Of a DNA stretch of 64,000 bases, positions 30,807 to 44,019 are shown piece by piece. The translations under genes and the position numbers were made by a program. Position 1 is the first letter of the stretch, and every line of letters starts with the position of its first letter. Origin of the DNA: Chloranthus sessilifolius (Eukaryota > Streptophyta > Magnoliopsida > Chloranthales > Chloranthaceae); assembly GCA_021018995.1 (NCBI GenBank), contig CM037598.1:75100671-75164670 (forward strand). Direction: 5' to 3'. Under the pieces are notes generated by a model. That model worked only from the letters and a program-made list of their open reading frames with translations, did no database searches and was not told the DNA's origin.

Positions 30807-32125
30807 TTAAGTTTTGAACTATTGGAGAAATATGAATAACAGAATGGGTTCTTTAATCTAGTTGCATAAAAATAAATCCTAATCCTCCTTCTTCAGATTG
30901 AGGTCGTCAATATCAACCTTCAGCTATAAGATGTTTACAAATTTAAAATACCGTTACACCATATTGTAACCTTTCGAAATTTGGTCTTCAATCAAAAACT
31001 AAAATTCTTCAACACAGATTTAATCTAATCAACAATCTCCTAAAATATGGGCGTCAATCAAATTCGATAAAATTGAAGATGAAAAAATAAAACCGTTACA
31101 CTAATCTGCAAACTTTAACCTGAGCTGTCAATTCAAATCAAAATTCGAAGATGTTTACAAAGCATATAAAATCTAAACTAAAAATAAAATAAAATCTAAA
31201 CTAGAAACCAAAAGTAGAACCATCCAAAGGGTTGATCTTCCAGCTTCCCCAGCCTTGGTTGCTAGGCAAAACCTCAGAGAACTGTGGACAATGTTACTTT
31301 ATAAATCGTAAACTATTTTGATTGGGAGAAAACACAGATCTCAGTTGTTAATTGATGCTGTGAAATTCTTCGATGATTATTCCTATACCGAGCCCTCTTA
31401 TTTATAGATCATAAGGGTCGATTTACAGAGATCTAGTTCTAATAAAAGAAACTACTAAAATAAAAGATTCCTAATATAACTCTAATTCTAATTTTATTCT
31501 TCCTTGCTTTTGGATGTTTGATGTGTTCCAAATTTCTTTCCTTAATAGCAGCAACAGAGTCCTTTTAAGATTCTTTATCAATCTCCCAGATCCGTGATTA
31601 GCAAAACTTATAATTAAAGAGTTCTTCTAATTCTGTTTTTGGCGGTGAAAATTCTCATGTGATCAGCAGCAATAGAAGTAATCAGGAAAGCTTCTATAAT
31701 CGTAATTGTAATTCACGATTATCCTTTTTTTCTTCTCTTTCTTAGAAAATTATAAATCACGATTTTCTATTTTTCATAGCTTCCTTAGTAGACGATTCTC
31801 TAAATTACAATTCTTCGTCTTTCTTCTATACTCTTTCTCTAAAGAATCATACATTACGATTTTCTATAGATCTTCATTAGTAACACTCTATCGCCTGTAA
31901 AATCGTAAGACACGATTTTTCTATCCTTCCGTAAGCGGCGAATTGTCGTTTACACTTAATCGTCTTTTTATTGCTCTTTTGGGTTCACTTTGACAAAGAT
32001 TAACATTATGACTCTCTTTTACTATTTTTCTTTAACATCTGCACATCATCAACTTGTTAGTAGCAAACTAAGTCCTAGCATCGCTAAGTTAAGGGTGATA
32101 AAATAGTATATTCTGTGACTGATCA
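30807..32125 (-). repeat. Element D 5' LTR (inner end missing)
   Basis: Homologous to 9615-10925. The outer edge CTGATCA is followed by ATGGG (32126-32130), matching the duplication at 9446-9450. Several bases differ from the left copy, more than between A's two LTRs by eye, which fits D being older than A. Confidence 0.8.
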
Positions 32126-32130
32126 ATGGG

Positions 32131-32195
32131 TCAGTGTTTGATTCAATCATCGAAAGAAACTGGTGATAAACTCTATAATCTAATTCGTTGGTACT
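32131..32195. other. Short ancestral spacer between elements D and C
   Basis: The only sequence here not belonging to an identified element. It continues on the left at 9445 and on the right at 58111. D and C therefore inserted independently, within about 70 bp of each other. Confidence 0.6.
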
Positions 32196-32200
32196 AATCC

Positions 32201-33608
32201 TGTAATATCCCGAAAAATCACGTTAAGCAGTGACCTCGAGATTCGTGCCCGATTGGTCATAGATTGACTATGTAGGAGTTCACTAGCTGACGTAAGATAG
32301 GATGAACTGATGAGATGTAAGAATTTAAGTGAGTGTGTGGAGAGTGAGGTGAATCTGGAGTCACATACACCTATTCTGGTGTATGTGCTCAACGCACAAG
32401 CTAGAGGGGAGATAAAAGGGTCTAATAACCCTAAAATCAATGTTGAGTTGTTGGAGAGAGTTAAGAAGAGAGAGAGAGAGGAGTAAAGGAGGGTAGTGAT
32501 CAAGGAGTTATTGCAACTGATTGGAAGGGGGGATTGAGCATTTAATGCCGGATTCGATGCAAGGGATCCGCTAGAAGCAAAGCTGGAACCATAGCCTTTC
32601 CAACCACTTGATTTAATCAATTTGAGATTGATTGAAGGTAAAATTCTTATAGATTAAATGCATAGATTAAATGGTTTAATTGTAGTTAGAAATAGCTAAA
32701 ATCATAGGATAATGGTTTAGAAAAGAAAGAAAAATTAGTTGAAAGAAGATTGGGAAGAATAGCCTAAAAGGGGGCTGAATCTGACCAATTCGATTAATTC
32801 GATTGATCGATTTTCGCCAAGAAGTTGAAAAGTCAATATAACCTGAATTCGATTAATCGAACTGAGTTTCGATTAATCGACTTGAGATTTCGATTAATCG
32901 AGTTTGGTGTCGATCAATCGACTGAGAACCTCCAGTGGACTCTAGTGGCTGGAGGAAAGTGACCTGGGGAAATCGACTAGTCGAAATGGGTTTTCGATTA
33001 ATCGATTTCAAATTTAGATTAATCGATTTGAATATCGATTAATTGATTTTGGGGATTCGACTACTTTTATTGAGAATCGAATTGATAGAGCAAGAATTTC
33101 GATTAATCGATGTGGGATTCGATCAATCGAATGGAGACCTCGATTAATCGACTTTGGGAATCGATTAATCGATTTTGAATCTCGATTAATCAATTTTGGG
33201 AATCGATTAATCGAATCAGATTTGATTAATCGACTTCAGAGTTTGATTAATCGACTGTGCCAGTTTTTGTTGACTTTTGAGTTTGACTTTAAGATTCTTG
33301 GAGGGCCTTGGACCTTCTTTGTTACATCTTTAGTGATGTATTGCATGTGTTATGTTGTACCATAGGTGGTACATGTGATCAAGGACACAAGGAGCCACGT
33401 GGGACCTTGATGCATGATTTAGCGGAGACTTGAGGTAGGGAACACCATGAACATATACTTTAATTTGCAAGAGCATGTATGTAGTAATATAGAATCAAAT
33501 TGAGATCTATTTTATTGCTAAAGTGTTTGTGAAAAGTGTGTGTGAGTGACATCAATAAGAGCACCTAATAATGAGCCATCCCCAGGGGATGAGGAAGTAA
33601 AGTCATAA
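32201..33608 (+). repeat. Element C 5' LTR, left part
   Basis: Matches 55578 to about 56980 of C's 3' LTR. The palindrome array is at about 32788-33258. It breaks at CATAA (33604-33608), the target-site duplication made when B inserted. Confidence 0.92.
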
Positions 33609-36011
33609 TGTGACAGCCCCGGATTTCGGCACCCCAAAACCCGTGCCATCAGCACGATCATCTTGACCGTGCCCTTTGCTAAGCACGGAACACTGGTATA
33701 TCAAGCATTGTAATAGAATAATAAACGAAATTGCAGAATTTAAATCTATATCAATCAACTCCTTAAAAGACAGTTCTACCCTCATGCCTCTGCATGAATG
33801 GAGAACCGATCCGAACCATCGATGACAGCAATCATCACAGATGGTTCATCCCAAAAGAATTATCCCAACTCCTTATATACATGGTTTTAAATAAAATCAA
33901 GGCTTGACATACCAAGCCGTACAAAATCTCTCTAAAAAGCCCTCAAAGCGGCACAACGGAGTCCTCTAGAAGAAATCCTCAGGAGGTGGCTCCAACTCGT
34001 CATCGGCCGCAAGGTCCGACTCATGGGATCGGCGTCTCCAGCCTCTAGTAGTGGACTGCAGGGTGAGCTACATCCTAGCTCAATAGGGAACAAACACAGT
34101 TGAACATATAAATTATAACTCACATATATTCCATGATATGCCATGAATGATGTGTCTATGCAGTTATTGATGAAAACAGTTAAAAGCATTTCGTTTTATT
34201 GTTGATTACTTATGTTTTCATTTACACATGAATGATGCTGAAAAGGCCTAAAGCAAAACTTAAACTTTCAACTTAAGTAGTCCCCGAGCAATATAGCATC
34301 GAGCCCCGATGAGATACCCTTCATCGTCATCTATATAGACAGTTTTAACGTATTCCCTGGGAATACCATATAGTACCCAAGCCCCTTTCCCCTGGGGATT
34401 GGCGGCGGGGTTTCACTTGTCTCAATCCAACACCCACGGGTGTGCTTACTATGTGGATAAGCCTCCGTGGCACCGCCCTACGGTTTCACATCCAGACGGT
34501 CACGGATATCCCGCCGTGTGGGGTAACCTATAAAACCTCAAATAACAAAAATATCGGTGCCTTACATATAGTTATTCACCGTGTAAGTGTGCTATCTTAT
34601 ATCAGTTAGGCCCTATCAAACATGATTCAATCCTGGATACATCCCTGGGATGTATCCATTTACTTGCATCACACCTGATGCTCTTGTCTCTTTACTTCTT
34701 CATCCCCTGGGGATGGCTCATTATGATTACTCTTACGAATGTCACACGCACACACACTTTTCATAATTCTTAAGCAATAAAACATCTGAGTTGAATTCTA
34801 TATCACTACATACATGCTCTTGTAAAATAAAGTATATGTTCAAGGTGTTCCCTACCTCAAGTCTTCATTTGATCAATGCATCAAGGTCCCACGTGGCTCC
34901 TTGTGCACTAGTCTACACGTACCACCTATGGTACCACATAACAGGTGAAACACATCACAAAGGATGCAATAAAGAAGGTCTAAGACCCTCAAAGAATCTT
35001 AAAGTCAAACTCAAAAGTCAACATAACTTATCTCAGTCGATTAATCGAACTCCAAAATCGATTAATCGATTTCCAAAATCGATTAATCGAAAGTCAATAT
35101 CGATTAATCGATTCTCAAATCGATTAATCGAGATTCTCATTCGATTAATCGAATCTTAATTCGATTAATCGAATCTTAATTCGATTAATCGAAATTCTCT
35201 GTTCAGCCAAGTCGATTCTCAATTCGAGTAATCGAGTTCCTAAAATCGATTAATCGATCCCAAATCGATTAATCGAAATCCCATTTCGATTAGTCGATTT
35301 TCCTTCCCCTAAATCATTAATCGGTATTCAAATCGATTAATTTAAAATTAAGTTCATTAAAGTCGATAATCATCAACTCCAATTTTCAAACTTCGCCAAC
35401 TTCCTCGACACCGAAACCCAATTTCATTAATCGAAATTGTCGTTTTATTTCGAGTACTTTCAAATGCTCTTCCCCATCTTTTTCCACACTTTTTCCTCTA
35501 TTTTTCTAAACCATTATCCTATGATTTAAACCATTTTCAACTACAATTTAGACTCTACCATCTATGCATCTTATTCACAAAATTTTACCTTGAATCAATC
35601 TCAAATTGATTTCTAATCTATGGTTGGGAAGGCTAGGTTCCAAATTTTGCTTCTAGCGATCCCTCGCGTAATCCGACGCTTTTGCTCGAATCTCCTTCCT
35701 CAACTAGCATTTACTCCTCTTTACTTCTCTCTCTTCTTTACTCTCCTTCAACAACCATCAAACTCTTGCTTTTAGGGCTATTAAACCCTTTTATCCCTTT
35801 CCTCACCTGTGTGTTGAGCACATACACTGCGGTAGGTGTATGCGATATCACATTCACAACACACACCACATAGGCATTCAACCCATCACATCTCGTCCGT
35901 TTATCACATTCTATGCTAATTATTGAACTCCTAATTGGTCAAACTTGTGACCGATCGGGCACGGATCCCGAGGTCATAGTTTAACGTGATTTTTTTTTTC
36001 GGGCTATTACA
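33609..36011 (-). repeat. Element B 3' LTR (left)
   Basis: 2,403 bp. Compared with B's right LTR it lacks part of the palindrome array (35035-35345 against 45487-45945). Its 36-codon frame is broken by deletions around 33965-34070, and the ACACCCC hairpin is altered. Confidence 0.9.
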
Positions 36012-36023
36012 TCCTCCCCACCT
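36012..36023 (-). other. Element B polypurine tract
   Basis: TCCTCCCCACCT on the plus strand, i.e. AGGTGGGGAGGA on the minus strand, abutting the LTR start TGTAATAGCCC. Confidence 0.85.
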
Positions 36024-36294
36024 TGGGAATTTTCGTCCTCGAAAATAATCCAAGGTTTGTCTGTCTGGGTCTCTCCCCCCCCCCTCCCACACTCTCAGGT
36101 GAGGTGGTCGAGTAGACCTAGACGCATTCAGATAGTTACAATATTGGCATAGAATTGAAAGTTGACTAATTGAAATAATTTATATAAAAAATTGTGATTT
36201 GTATTATAATTGAAAATTTTACAATGCCAAATAAATTGGCGTACAAAAGAAATTTACAGGTACACAAGCAAAATGCAAAAAAGAAATACAAGAC

Positions 36295-37817
36295 TCAGAC
36301 AGTCCCCTCGTCAGTGCGAAAGGAGTGGTGTGTCTGGGCTGACGGTGGGCGCGTGGTGGCGATGCTACTGGTGGGTGGTGGGTCAGTGTGGCTCTGGGTC
36401 GTGAGCGGAGGTAGATGTGGAAGGAACGCGTCTGCAGTGGTGGGATGGAAGACGGGTCTCGGTGGATGGCGGTCGTCATGATCCACCTCTGTCGGTAGGT
36501 AACGCGGTAGTCGGTAGGATAGATGTGGCGGAGGGTGTGAAATAGGAGGAAGTCCATCCTCCAGTTCATCCTTTCGTTGTTGGCCTCCATACGGGCCAAC
36601 ACCTCCTCGATGGTCGGCCCAGATGATGCGGCGCGCCGGCGGTAGGATGAGGTGGGTGTCGCGGGAGCGGAGTGGGCAGGTGGCGTCGGTGAGGCTGCGG
36701 TGTGAGAGGGAACCCTCTCCACGGATGGCTCGGCGGGGATAGGGTGTGCTCCACCCACGGATGGGTCCTGCTGAGGTGGTGGGGGTGGTGGCGGTGCTAC
36801 CGCTGCTGCTGCTGGGGCTGGAGCGGGACCCGGAGCCGGTAGGGTCCGCTTTAGCAGATTGTAGCTACGGGTCCATGAAGACTTCAAAAATGTCTTCACG
36901 CGATCCGTAGCCCTCACCTCGTGAGGCGAGATGTACATAGGAGGGGTCATTGGAGTAACACTCCAACATGCTCGAGATGAGCCGAGCATATGGCATCTTC
37001 TCCTTGGGCCGCATGTTGCCCTTCATCAGCTTCCCTTTGATGTACCTCATCCCTTCTAGGATGACCATGGTAGCATCAAACCATCGGCCACAGAAGGCCG
37101 CATAAAGTGCCTGTTGCACTTTGTCCACGCGCTCGGTGTCGTGGCGCATTGGGTAGAGGTTGCACTTGATTATTGAATCAAGCATCCACATGTAGTGTGG
37201 AAGGTCAACCCTCTTAATGGAGGATCCCGACCCCTTTTTCCCGTTGGTCATACGGGTCATAATTTCTTCGAATCGAGGGTCCTCCTCGAAGGGTGGGAAT
37301 AGGGTAGTCTCGGGGGTGAAATCGAGGTAACATTACCTGTGTATGTGGTTATTATGTACTCCCGACCCTCAATGGTGGTCTTAACCACGTCGTCGGTAGG
37401 GCCGTCTACGCGCCCTTGGTAGAATAATCTAACCAACCTAGGGTAGTAGGAACCCCGAATTGGTTTGAGAAGCTTGCCGAGGCCGGCATTGTTAAGATAG
37501 TTTCGAGCCCATTGGGTCTCGCCCGGCAAATCGGGATTTGTGAATAGGGTAGGGTCGATGATGTATTCGACCTCAAAGGTCTTGGCCGCCCACCATTCGT
37601 TTGGTTGCACCACATTAGTGGGTGGTGGGGGCATTGGGGTCGATTCACGGGAAGACTCACGCGTAGATGCGCTCGTCGAACCGGAGGTGGTCTCCGATGC
37701 CGACGGTGATGGAGTCCTCACCGGCGATGGGGTAGGTGGTGGTGGCGCGGCGTTCTTACGCCTAACCGGGAGTTTATAAGTCGCCTTCTTTGAAGATAAC
37801 CGGGTTTTGGGTGGCAT
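36295..37817 (-). pseudogene. Element B aORF, three frame pieces
   Basis: Starts at 37817 with MPPKTRLSSKK, as in A. The first frame ends at 37257 after a local deletion in the ITRRHIHEVLE region. The second, 37260-36865, carries YMWMLDSIIKCNLYP, GRWFDATMVILEGMRY and RPKEKMPYARLISSML. The third, 36989 leftward, has the proline-rich linker and ARMEANNERMNWRMDF helix. The tail matching A's FHPTT segment lies in yet another frame and ends at 36295. Residues shared with A and C outline one ancestral protein of about 500 residues. Function unknown. Confidence 0.7.
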
Positions 37818-38049
37818 GGTGGGGAAATAGTAAGAATCTAGGGTTTATCTAGTTCAATTGAAAAGGAAAGTATAAATCTAGGGTTTACCGGAGAGTTTCG
37901 ATCCAAAGTTGGCGATCTTGATCTGGAATCGACGAAAGAAACCCCAAAACCCTAGCTCGTCTTGACCGGTTGGAGAAAAGGAATGAGAAAGAGGAATGGC
38001 GCCCAAGCTTGAGAGTTTCGAATGGGTACCAAAACCCTAACTCCAATAT

Positions 38050-38870
38050 ATATAGACTGGCTTCGATTAATCGAATTTCAGATTCGATTAATCGAATTTC
38101 AAAATTAGGTTAAGCCGCGTAAAATCGATTAATCGATTTCCCAAATCGATTAATCGAAAGTCAAATTCGATTAATCGAAACCATTTTGATTAATCGAAAT
38201 CGTATCTGTTTAAAATTTTAAATTTTTGAGCTCACTGGCGCGAGCCAGTCGATTAATCGAAATCCATTTCGATTAATCGAAATTTCAAAATTGATTAATC
38301 GACATTCTCTTCGATTAATCGAAATCGTGCAGTAACTTCTAAACTTCCAGAATTCATTAAATATTCGATTAATCGAAATCCATTTCGATTAATCGAAATT
38401 TCGAAATCGATTAATCGAAATTCATTTCGATTAATCGAAATTCATTTCGATCTATCTGCTTTCAATTTCTTCCAAGTCCCTTTAGTAAATCGATTAATCG
38501 AAAACCATTTCGATTAATCGAAATCCAAAATCGATTAATCGAAACTGGTTCGATTAATCGAAATTTCATTAGTTTACTCCCAATTATTCTAATATTCCGA
38601 GTTTACTCGATTAATCGAACTTGCAGTTCGATTAATCGAATACTCAATTCGATTAATCGAATTCCCAAAATCGATTAATCGATCTCAAATCGATTAATCG
38701 AATCATAACTCGATCAATCGAAATTGCTTTCTATTTACATTCTATCTCTCATTTCCATTTCCAGTCACTGGCACATGCCAGTCGACTGATCGAACAAAAT
38801 CGATTAATCGAAATTCCAAATCGATTAACCGATTTGAAATTCGATTAATCGGTTTTGCCCAATTTCTGCA
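38050..38870. repeat. TCGATTAATCGA array between pol and aORF (element B)
   Basis: The densest of the arrays, with many exact 12-bp palindromes at ~20-23-base spacing and 'actggcacatgccagtc'-type inverted repeats. It lies directly upstream (on the minus strand) of the aORF TATA at about 38044-38056. Confidence 0.9.
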
Positions 38871-39066
38871 GATTTTCTATTTCTTTTTGGTTCTTTGATT
38901 TCTTTTGGTAGTTTATGACCTCAAGTGGTTCATAGTTCCATAGAGTTGCATACACTTGATCATCTACATATATATCTGTCCCTTAAATCAGATTGGATCA
39001 AAATTTCCATTGAATTACAAGTACAGTGGAGATTCCACAAACACGTTTGTGGTTTACATTGAATTC

Positions 39067-42000
39067 TCATGTCGTTGGAAACAAGGCTGGATATTGTTCT
39101 TTCACATCGGCCTCTCGTTCCCAAGTAGCCTCTTCTTTTGGATGATTTTTCCACCGAACAAGCACTAAGGGAATCACTTTAGTGCGCAGTACTTGTTCCT
39201 TTCGATCCAAGATTTCCACTGGTTCCTCTATCATGCTCATGTCCTCACACATCTCTATAGGTTGCTTTCCTAACACATGAGACGGATCATTCACGTACTT
39301 TCTGAGCATCGATATGTGGAACACGTTATGTACTCGATCAAATAACGGTGGTAAACCAATGCGATATGCAACTTCACCTACTCGTCCCAAAATTTTGAAT
39401 GGTCCAACATAACGTGGACTTAACTTCCCTCTCTTGCCAAATCTCATTACACCTTTCATAGGTGACACTTTCACAAACACGTGCTCGCCCACTTTATAGT
39501 CGACACTAGTCCGCTTCATATCGGCGTAACTTTTCTGTCTACTCTGTGTTGTCTTCAACCTTTCTCTGATAATTCGGACAACGGTAGTGTTGTCTTCAAG
39601 TAGTTTTGGCCCTAACACAAATTTCTCACCTGTTTTCTCCCAATTTAGGGGTGACTTGCATCGTCGTCCATATAGAGCTTCATACGGTGCCATGCCAATG
39701 CTCGTTTGGAAACTGTTGTTGTATGCGAACTCGAGCATCGGTAGATACTCATCCCAGTATCCTTGCATATCAAGCATGCATGCTCTGAGCATGTCTTCTA
39801 TCACTTGGTTCACTCGCTCTGTCAGCCCATCAGTTTGAGGATGGAAAGCTGAACTAAAGTCTAGTCGTGTTCCCATTCCTTCTTGAAATTTCTTCCAAAA
39901 CTTGGACGTATATAGTGGATCACGATCTGAAACTATGCTGCTTGGAATCCCATGTAATCTTACAATCTCCTTCATATATAAATCTGCCAGTCTTCCTACT
40001 GTATACGTAATATTGTACGGCAAAAAGTGCGCTGATTTGGTCAATCGGTCTACGACGACCCAAATAGCATTGTGTCTCTTAGCGAAGACGGGTAATCCAA
40101 CAATGAAGTCCATTGAGATCGATTCCACTTCCATTCGGTATTGGTAAAGGTTGCAATAGTCCGAGGATGTCTATGATTAACCTTCACTTAGCGACAAGTC
40201 AAACACCGTGACACGTATCGCCACGTCTTGTTTCAGTCCTCTCCACCAGTAGTTCTTTTTCAAATCTTGGTACATTTTGGTGCTACCAGGGTGGATAGCA
40301 TAATTTGACTTATGGGCCTCATCAAGAATCGTTCGTCTTAGATCGGCATTGTCCGGAATGCAGAGACGGCCTTTAAACAACAACGAACCGTCTTCTTTTA
40401 CTGAGAAGTCCGACCTAATGCCTTCACTCACGTCTTGATGAATCTTCGTTAATGCCGGATCTTTCATCTGTAGATCGTGGATATGCTCAAATATCACTGG
40501 CCTTACTGATATGTTAGCCAAAAAGGATCCGGTGTCCTTTGACTCAATGTTCGCATCATAGAATGCCAGGTCTTCCAATAATTTCCATCGGTGCATACCC
40601 AAAATCAAACAAGCTAACTGAGCTGAACCTTTTCGACTCAATGCATCAGCTACAACATTCGCCTTGCCAGGATGGTATTGTATGGAGCAATCATAATCCT
40701 TGAAGAATTCCATCCACTGCTATTGTCTCATGTTGAGCTCTTTACGTAAATGAGATATCGAGGCTCTTATGATCTGTGAAAATTTCAAAAGTCTCACCAT
40801 ACAAGTAATGCCTCCAAATCTTGACGTAAAAATAGGCGCTACTAGTTCCAAGTCATGAGTCGGGTAATTTTTCTCGTGTTTGTCTTGATCCGTAGCTATC
40901 ACCTTCTTGTGTTGGTTGAGCACACAACCAAGGCCATTGTATATGGCGTCATTTGTACATGGCGTATCCTCCCTTGCTGAAGGAATCGCTATTTGGAGCA
41001 AGTGAGTCTCATTTTGAGTTCTTGAAAACTCTTCTCGCATGCCTCACACCACTCAAACCTTGAATCTTTTCGTGTCAGCTTTGTGAGAGGTCCCGATATC
41101 TTTGAAAACCCCTCAACGAAACGTCGATAATAGCCTGCTAAGCCCAGAAAACTTCGAACATCGGTCACTGTCTTTGGCTGCTCCCATTTAACTACTGCTT
41201 CTATCTTTGTTGGATCTACAGTGACACCATGCTTTGAGACAACATGTCCCAAAAAGCTAACCTCTTCCAACCAAAACTCACACTTGCTGAGCTTAGCGTA
41301 CAATTGGTGTTCACGTAGCGTCTGTAGAGCAATCCTCAAGTGTTCTTCGTGTTCCGTCTTGGATTTGGAGTATATTAGTATATCATCAACGAATACTACG
41401 ACGCAGGAGTCCAAGTGTGGTTTAAACACCCGGTTCATCAGATCCATAAATGATGCCGGAGCATTCGTCAATCCAAACGACATCACAAGGAATTCATAGT
41501 GTCCATACCGTGTCCGGAAAGCTGTCTTCTGAATGTCCTCAGCTTTGACTCGCAACTGATGATACCCAGATCTCAGGTCGATCTTGGAAAAATATCTTGC
41601 TCCTTGCAGTTGGTCGAATAGATCGTCAATTCTCGGCAAAGGGTAGCGGTTCTTCACAGTGAGTTTGTTCAATTGTCGATAGTCAATGCATAGTCGCATT
41701 GACCCATCTTTCTTCTTGACAAACAAAATCGGTGCTCCCCATGGAGACACGCTCGGTCTAACAAATCCCTTGTCCATAAGTTCTTGCAGTTGTTCCTTTA
41801 ACTCCTTTAACTCAGCGGGAGCCATTCTATAAGGTGCCTTCGAAATAGGCTCCGTTCCTGGTGCTAAGTCAATGGCGAATTCTACTTCTCTTTCTGGAGG
41901 TAATCCAGGCAATTCTTCTGGAAACACGTCGGCGAAGTCTCGCACAACTGCTATCTCAGAAATGACGTTCTTTTCTTCCTTGTCCTCCTTTAAGAAAGCT

Positions 42001-42460
42001 AAGTATCCACTGCAACCCTTTCTGATCATCTTTTCGGCCCTTACTGCTGAGATCAGTGGCACAGATGACGACCTCACTCCTTGAAACCGAAATGATCTTC
42101 TTGTGTTGGGTCTGAAAATGACTACCTTGTTCTTACAATCGACGGTTGCACAATGCTGCGCCAACCAGTCCATGCCAAGGATCACATCAAACCCCTGCAT
42201 GTCTAACAGTATCAACTTTGCTTCCAATTCATGCACCTCTAAGTCTCAAACTGCTACAATGATGGATTTGCAAGCTAACTCCGTGTCTACTAACTCTCTA
42301 GTCGGAATAGACACAGATAGGACGAAATCCAATGCCTCTGGAACAATCTTCATCTTCTTGGCGAAACATGGAGTGACGAATGAGTGGGTAGACCCTGGGT
42401 CTATCAACACTCGAGCGTCATATCCACCAAAGCATCCTTTTTCATATATATTTAGAGTAC
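39067..42460 (-). pseudogene. pol: Element B pol: PR-RT-RNaseH-INT-chromodomain, partly open
   Basis: Protease [13 protein letters not shown] near 42400. The RT frame 42236-40989 is continuous, with LCIDYRQLN and FVDDILIYS. RNase H (41040-40720) is frameshifted and its YSDAS motif destroyed; a TAG follows at 40718-40720. The frame at 40713-40177 holds the rest of RNase H and the first half of the integrase HHCC finger, and is then shifted. The frame 40134-39067 is open, with the D-D-E core ([31 protein letters not shown]) and chromodomain VLVRWKNHPKEEATWE. A TGA at 42246-42248 between PR and RT is shared with A but is CGA in C. RT and integrase/chromodomain look chemically intact, but one polyprotein cannot be made. 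Confidence 0.9.
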
Positions 42461-42627
42461 CTATAGTATACATACATACATACAATATTTTACACATCAA
42501 TTTACACTCTTAATTCACATACAGCTTTTGTATATAAAAATATATCTATTCAATTTCTGATGCATGCTCCTTCTCTATCTAAAATTTTAATGAAATGAAA
42601 CTTTCTTTAATTTTAAAAGGGTCTCAC
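42461..42627 (-). other. Putative 167-bp intron between gag and protease (element B)
   Basis: Donor CAAG/GTGAGA at 42627, acceptor ACTATAG/GT at 42461, length exactly as in A. Excision joins Gag ...IQ to GTLNIY. Retention stops translation inside the segment, 14 codons past the donor. Confidence 0.65.
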
Positions 42628-43940
42628 CTTGTATGACGTCATGCACGTTCCCTGCTTCCTGAGCAGTGACTGCATAGGCTCTCCCCTGAACGATCGACTT
42701 CCTTGCTTGAATTGGTCGTGGTGCTGCAACTGAAACCGTCTTTCTCTTATCCGTCTAGGGGCAATCCTTGATCAAGTGGCCCACCTTGCCACATCGAAAA
42801 CAACCCCTAGTTCCCAATCTACAATCCACCGTCCTATGAGGCTTGCCACACTTTGCGCAAGTCTCCCGAGGTGCGGAAGAAACAGTACGAGAACCCTGTG
42901 TGATAGTGGCGCCAGTAGACATGGCAGGGCTCTCATAGCGAAAAGGTCTTCCCGACGCAAGTAACGGAAACCTCTGTTGGTGTTGTTATTGCACCGGTCT
43001 TCCGAAACCCCCTTGGAATTGTGGTCTCTGATTTTGGGCTACGAACCTCGGCTTTTTGTTCACCGGTTCGTAGTGCCCCGATTTTCCTCTTCGACCACTA
43101 GTGCTTTACTCATGACCTCTTCATAGGTCCTTAGCTGAAATGGAGCTACGCCTCCCCTAACTTCAGGCTTCAAACCTTGCTGAAACCTCTTGGATTTCAT
43201 CACTTCGGTAGCGACGTAATCCGGAGCAAAACGGGCAAATCGTAGAAACTCTACCCCATATTCTCTCACTGTCATTCTCCCTTGCACTAATTGTAAAAAT
43301 TGTATCTCTAATTGGTTCCTCACCACTTCTGGAAAATATTGTTTGTTGAACTCCTCAACAAACTCCTCCCAAGTCCAAGGCAACTCGGGTCTCTCGAGGC
43401 GAGTCCGTATCACGGACTTCCACCAAGGCCCACCTCCCCATCCAACTTGTAAGCCCATCTCACACTCTCATCTTCCGTGCATGTCGACGCTAAAGACTTT
43501 CTCCATCTCCATCAGCCGGTTCTCAGCGGCCATTGTGTCTGCCTGCCCAAAAAATGAAGGAGGTCTCATCCCCCTAAACTCTGTAAAAGATGAGGGCACG
43601 AACGCAGTCCTGTGGTGTAGGTGGCTGCTGTTCTCTTGACGCATGAGCTGCAAAGGATGCGGCTTGTTGTGCCATGGCAGCTGCCATAGTCTCCATAGTG
43701 TGCATCATCCTTTGTCGCTCCTCTCTATCTTCTTGTCTTTCTCTCAATCTTTCTTGCTCTCTTAGATCTTGGTCCTGATGATCTCGATCCTCCTCATCAT
43801 GTTGTCTACTACTCGCTGGGGCCTGGGACTCCTAAAGGCACTCTATTAGTAGGAGAGATGTAACCATCTCCACTACGTAGACTCCTCTGTTGGCCTCCCC
43901 TTGGTCGGCCTCTTCCTCTAGATGACATTTGCGGCTGCAT
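42628..43940 (-). pseudogene. gag: Element B gag, broken
   Basis: Intact ATG at 43940 (MQPQMSSRGRGRPRGG). Frameshifts occur within the first 60 codons and again in the capsid region. The open piece 43458-43060 covers WTWEEFVEEFNKQYFPEV to VVEEENRG. The nucleocapsid with CCHC knuckles is recognisable near 42790-42860, but a TAG replaces a codon close to its end (42757-42759 region). It supplies the intact reference codons for A's lost start and nonsense sites. Confidence 0.8.
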
Positions 43941-44019
43941 TTGAAACTAAAGTTTCGTTAGCAGAAGCCCCTATGTTCTGACCCAAAGAATAATTGTCAG
44001 AATTGCTAAAAGAATTAGC

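Larger units (their letters stand above)
9451..32125 (-). mobile_element. Element D: gag-only Athila/Tat-like LTR retrotransposon, split by element A
   Basis: Direct repeats at 9451-10925 and about 30807-32125 flank a minus-strand Gag at the right and a minus-strand additional ORF at the left. The outer edges are TGACCAG and CTGATCA, near-perfect inverted termini, flanked by ATGGG at 9446-9450 and 32126-32130. Removing A (15993-29035 plus one AAATG) leaves an element of about 9.6 kb. Neither internal part contains a protease, reverse transcriptase, RNase H or integrase motif, so D looks non-autonomous and would have needed Pol from a relative. The Gag C-terminus and the PPT are of Athila/Tat type. 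The 164 bases at 9451-9614 have no counterpart in the right LTR. Confidence 0.8.
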
